This document shows positions 5,111-6,461 of a DNA stretch of 6,461 bases, in pieces. The translations under genes and the position numbers were made by a program. Numbering within the stretch: the stretch's first letter is position 1; each line of letters opens with the position of its first letter. Origin of the DNA: Acidobacteriaceae bacterium (lineage in GTDB: Bacteria; Acidobacteriota; Terriglobia; Terriglobales; Acidobacteriaceae). The notes under the pieces were generated by a model. That model worked only from the letters and a program-made list of their open reading frames with translations. It was not told where the DNA came from and did no database searches. The DNA lies in NCBI GenBank assembly GCA_003135495.1, contig PLBX01000410.1:262-6722 (forward strand), read 5' to 3'.

Positions 5111-6461
5111 TGTTCGTAACATTTGGGCTGGCATCGTTTCGCTCGCGCTCGCGCTGCTGGCTTTCGGCTCCCGTATAGCGGATGCGCCAAATGGAATTTG
5201 AGCCATCATCCGTCACCAGCAACGATCCGTCCTGAGCCTCGGTGACGCCGACAGGCCTTCCCCACACGTGTCCGTTGTCGACCACAAATCCGGTCAAGAA
5301 GTCTTCATACTCCCCGCTTGCTCTGGTTGTCTGGTGCAGAGGTATGCGAATCACTTCATATCCAGTGCGCACCGCTCGGTTCCACGAACCGTGCTCGGAT
5401 GCGAAAATGTCTCCCTTATATTCGGCCGGGAACTGCGCACCTTCATAGAAAGTCATCTCAAGTGAAGCGTTGTGAGGCTGCAGCAGAACGTCGGGAACGA
5501 TAACCTTCTCCCTTAACTCCGAATGTTTGCCCTCATGGCGCGGGTCCTGATGATCGCCGATATACCACCAAGGCCAACCGTAGAAGCCACCTTCCGCAAC
5601 ATGGGTGATGTAGTCGGGGACAAGGTTGTCTCCCAAGCCATCACGTTCGTTGACCGAGCACCATAACTCGCCGGTCCCGGGATTGATCGCCAGCCCGCCT
5701 CCGGCATTGCGGAGCCCGTACGCGTACACTTGCATGCCGGAGCCATCGGGATTGAACTCCAGGATGTCAGCTCGATTCTTTTCGTCGGGAGTGGTGTCGG
5801 GATCGTCGACATTCGATGCCGACCCAATTGCAACGAACATTTTCTTCCCGTCGGCCGTGAACTGTACGTCGCGAGTCCAGTGTCCACTGCCGTGAGGAAG
5901 GTTCACAACGTGCTGCGCTGGTCCGCTTGCCTTCAAGTCTCCGTTCTTATAGGGAAAGCGGACGACCTCGTCGGTGTCTCCGACATAAACCCATTGAGCG
6001 TTCTTTCCGGGAGGATAAATGGCAATACCATAGGGCTCGTTCAATCCTGTGGCAAAAGTTTCAGCCTGCATCGGTTTACCGTCGGCGGTTATTCCACGGA
6101 ACACTTTAATTTTTCCACTGCTGCTCTCTGCCAGAAACAAATCGCCGTTGGGGCCGGTCCGGATCAATCTCGGATTATCAAGTCCAGTAGCGTATTGCTG
6201 CACGCTGAATCCAGCTGGGGCTTTCGGCCACGCGTCGGGGGGACGCGCCGCCAATTGAGGTCCATTGCTCGCTGACTCAGTGACGTATGGCGCCGGAAGA
6301 TCCTGCGCCGTGATCTTGCGGACTTTTCCGGGCTGCTCATAGCGAAAGTCTGTGTTTGGGGGTTGCGGCGGCGGTGCGTTGGTCTTGACGGGTTTTACCT
6401 CGGCAGAAGGAGAGTCGTTCGTTGCTGCACTCGTGGAATTCTTGAGAGACTTCAAATAAGT
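5085..6461 (-). CDS. PQQ-dependent sugar (sorbosone-type) dehydrogenase, 5' end beyond the window
   Basis: The frame is open to the right edge with no stop. The TTG at 6455 is an internal leucine or a weak candidate start, not a convincing one, and the expected signal peptide is probably outside. Numbering from 6455: a Pro-rich low-complexity linker at about 20-36, then a six-bladed beta-propeller of about 80-427. Family features seen are 'NPRLIRTGPNGDLFLAES' (94-111), 'GHWTRDVQF' (191-199, His192 the likely catalytic base by analogy with soluble glucose dehydrogenase), 'YAYGLRNAGG' (244-253), 'EGGFYGWPWWY' (288-298) and 'GSLLVTDDGSNSIWRI' (410-425). These enzymes oxidise aldoses or sorbosone in the periplasm using PQQ. 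No CxxCH haem motif is present, so electrons must leave through another carrier. After the fold there is an Arg/Asn-rich tail of about 27 residues, whose coding end overlaps the start of the next gene. It is the first gene seen in the four-gene run. Confidence 0.92.
   Translation of the reverse strand, partial: TYLKSLKNSTSAATNDSPSAEVKPVKTNAPPPQPPNTDFRYEQPGKVRKITAQDLPAPYVTESASNGPQLAARPPDAWPKAPAGFSVQQYATGLDNPRLIRTGPNGDLFLAESSSGKIKVFRGITADGKPMQAETFATGLNEPYGIAIYPPGKNAQWVYVGDTDEVVRFPYKNGDLKASGPAQHVVNLPHGSGHWTRDVQFTADGKKMFVAIGSASNVDDPDTTPDEKNRADILEFNPDGSGMQVYAYGLRNAGGGLAINPGTGELWCSVNERDGLGDNLVPDYITHVAEGGFYGWPWWYIGDHQDPRHEGKHSELREKVIVPDVLLQPHNASLEMTFYEGAQFPAEYKGDIFASEHGSWNRAVRTGYEVIRIPLHQTTRASGEYEDFLTGFVVDNGHVWGRPVGVTEAQDGSLLVTDDGSNSIWRIRYTGAESQQRERERNDASPNVTNNATYRASR

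Noticed and set aside
5110..5209. Longer N-terminus of the Cys/His protein from ATG 5209
   Set aside because: It would overlap the PQQ dehydrogenase by 125 bp and place a charged, non-signal extension before the hydrophobic segment.
5730..6275. 181-residue plus-strand ORF opposite the PQQ dehydrogenase
   Set aside because: It mirrors a clear family member on the other strand and has no domain-like pattern of its own.
6453..6455. TTG at 6455 as the true start of the PQQ dehydrogenase
   Set aside because: The frame is open to the window edge, no ribosome site can be seen, and a signal peptide expected for the family is missing, so the gene probably begins outside.

Overview
The window most likely comes from an acidobacterium or a similar soil bacterium. 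This is inferred from the style of the proteins: stacked PAS modules joined by an 'EAYLAEAQRL' linker, a cyanamide-hydratase-like HD protein, and a sorbosone-type PQQ dehydrogenase. There is no rRNA, tRNA, IS element, phage gene or CRISPR array to anchor the taxonomy. GC content is moderate and every long gene is intact, except the two cut by the window edges.

Layout: (1) 1-1388, minus strand: N-terminal 462 residues of a soluble multi-PAS signalling protein, probably a histidine kinase. It has a coiled-coil start and three complete PAS/PAC modules, and a fourth module runs off the left edge. (2) 1389-1616: divergent intergenic region holding a 7-bp inverted repeat and a strong Shine-Dalgarno. 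(3) 1617-2285, plus strand: HD-domain hydrolase of the cyanamide-hydratase-like group. (4) 2404-2559, minus strand: a 51-codon ORF encoding a nearly perfect heptad coiled coil, convergent with the HD gene. (5) 2697-6461, minus strand: a four-gene run read from right to left. It comprises a PQQ-dependent sorbosone/glucose-type dehydrogenase (5' end outside the window), a probably exported Cys/His-motif protein, a YdbC/PdxI-like aldo/keto reductase, and a 3-hydroxyisobutyrate-dehydrogenase-type beta-hydroxyacid dehydrogenase. Junctions are an overlap of 26 bp (or an 85-bp gap, depending on the start chosen), then 47 bp and 66 bp, so co-transcription is likely.

The four-gene run reads as a carbonyl/sugar redox cassette: one exported PQQ oxidase, a small Cys/His protein that probably acts beside it, and two cytoplasmic nicotinamide-dependent oxidoreductases. 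No substrate can be assigned from sequence alone. The most distinctive observations are the small heptad coiled-coil ORF, the Cys/His cluster in the small protein beside the PQQ enzyme, and an exact 15-bp in-frame tandem duplication inside the signalling coiled coil of the PAS protein. I do not see a clearly undescribed multi-gene defence or mobile system here.
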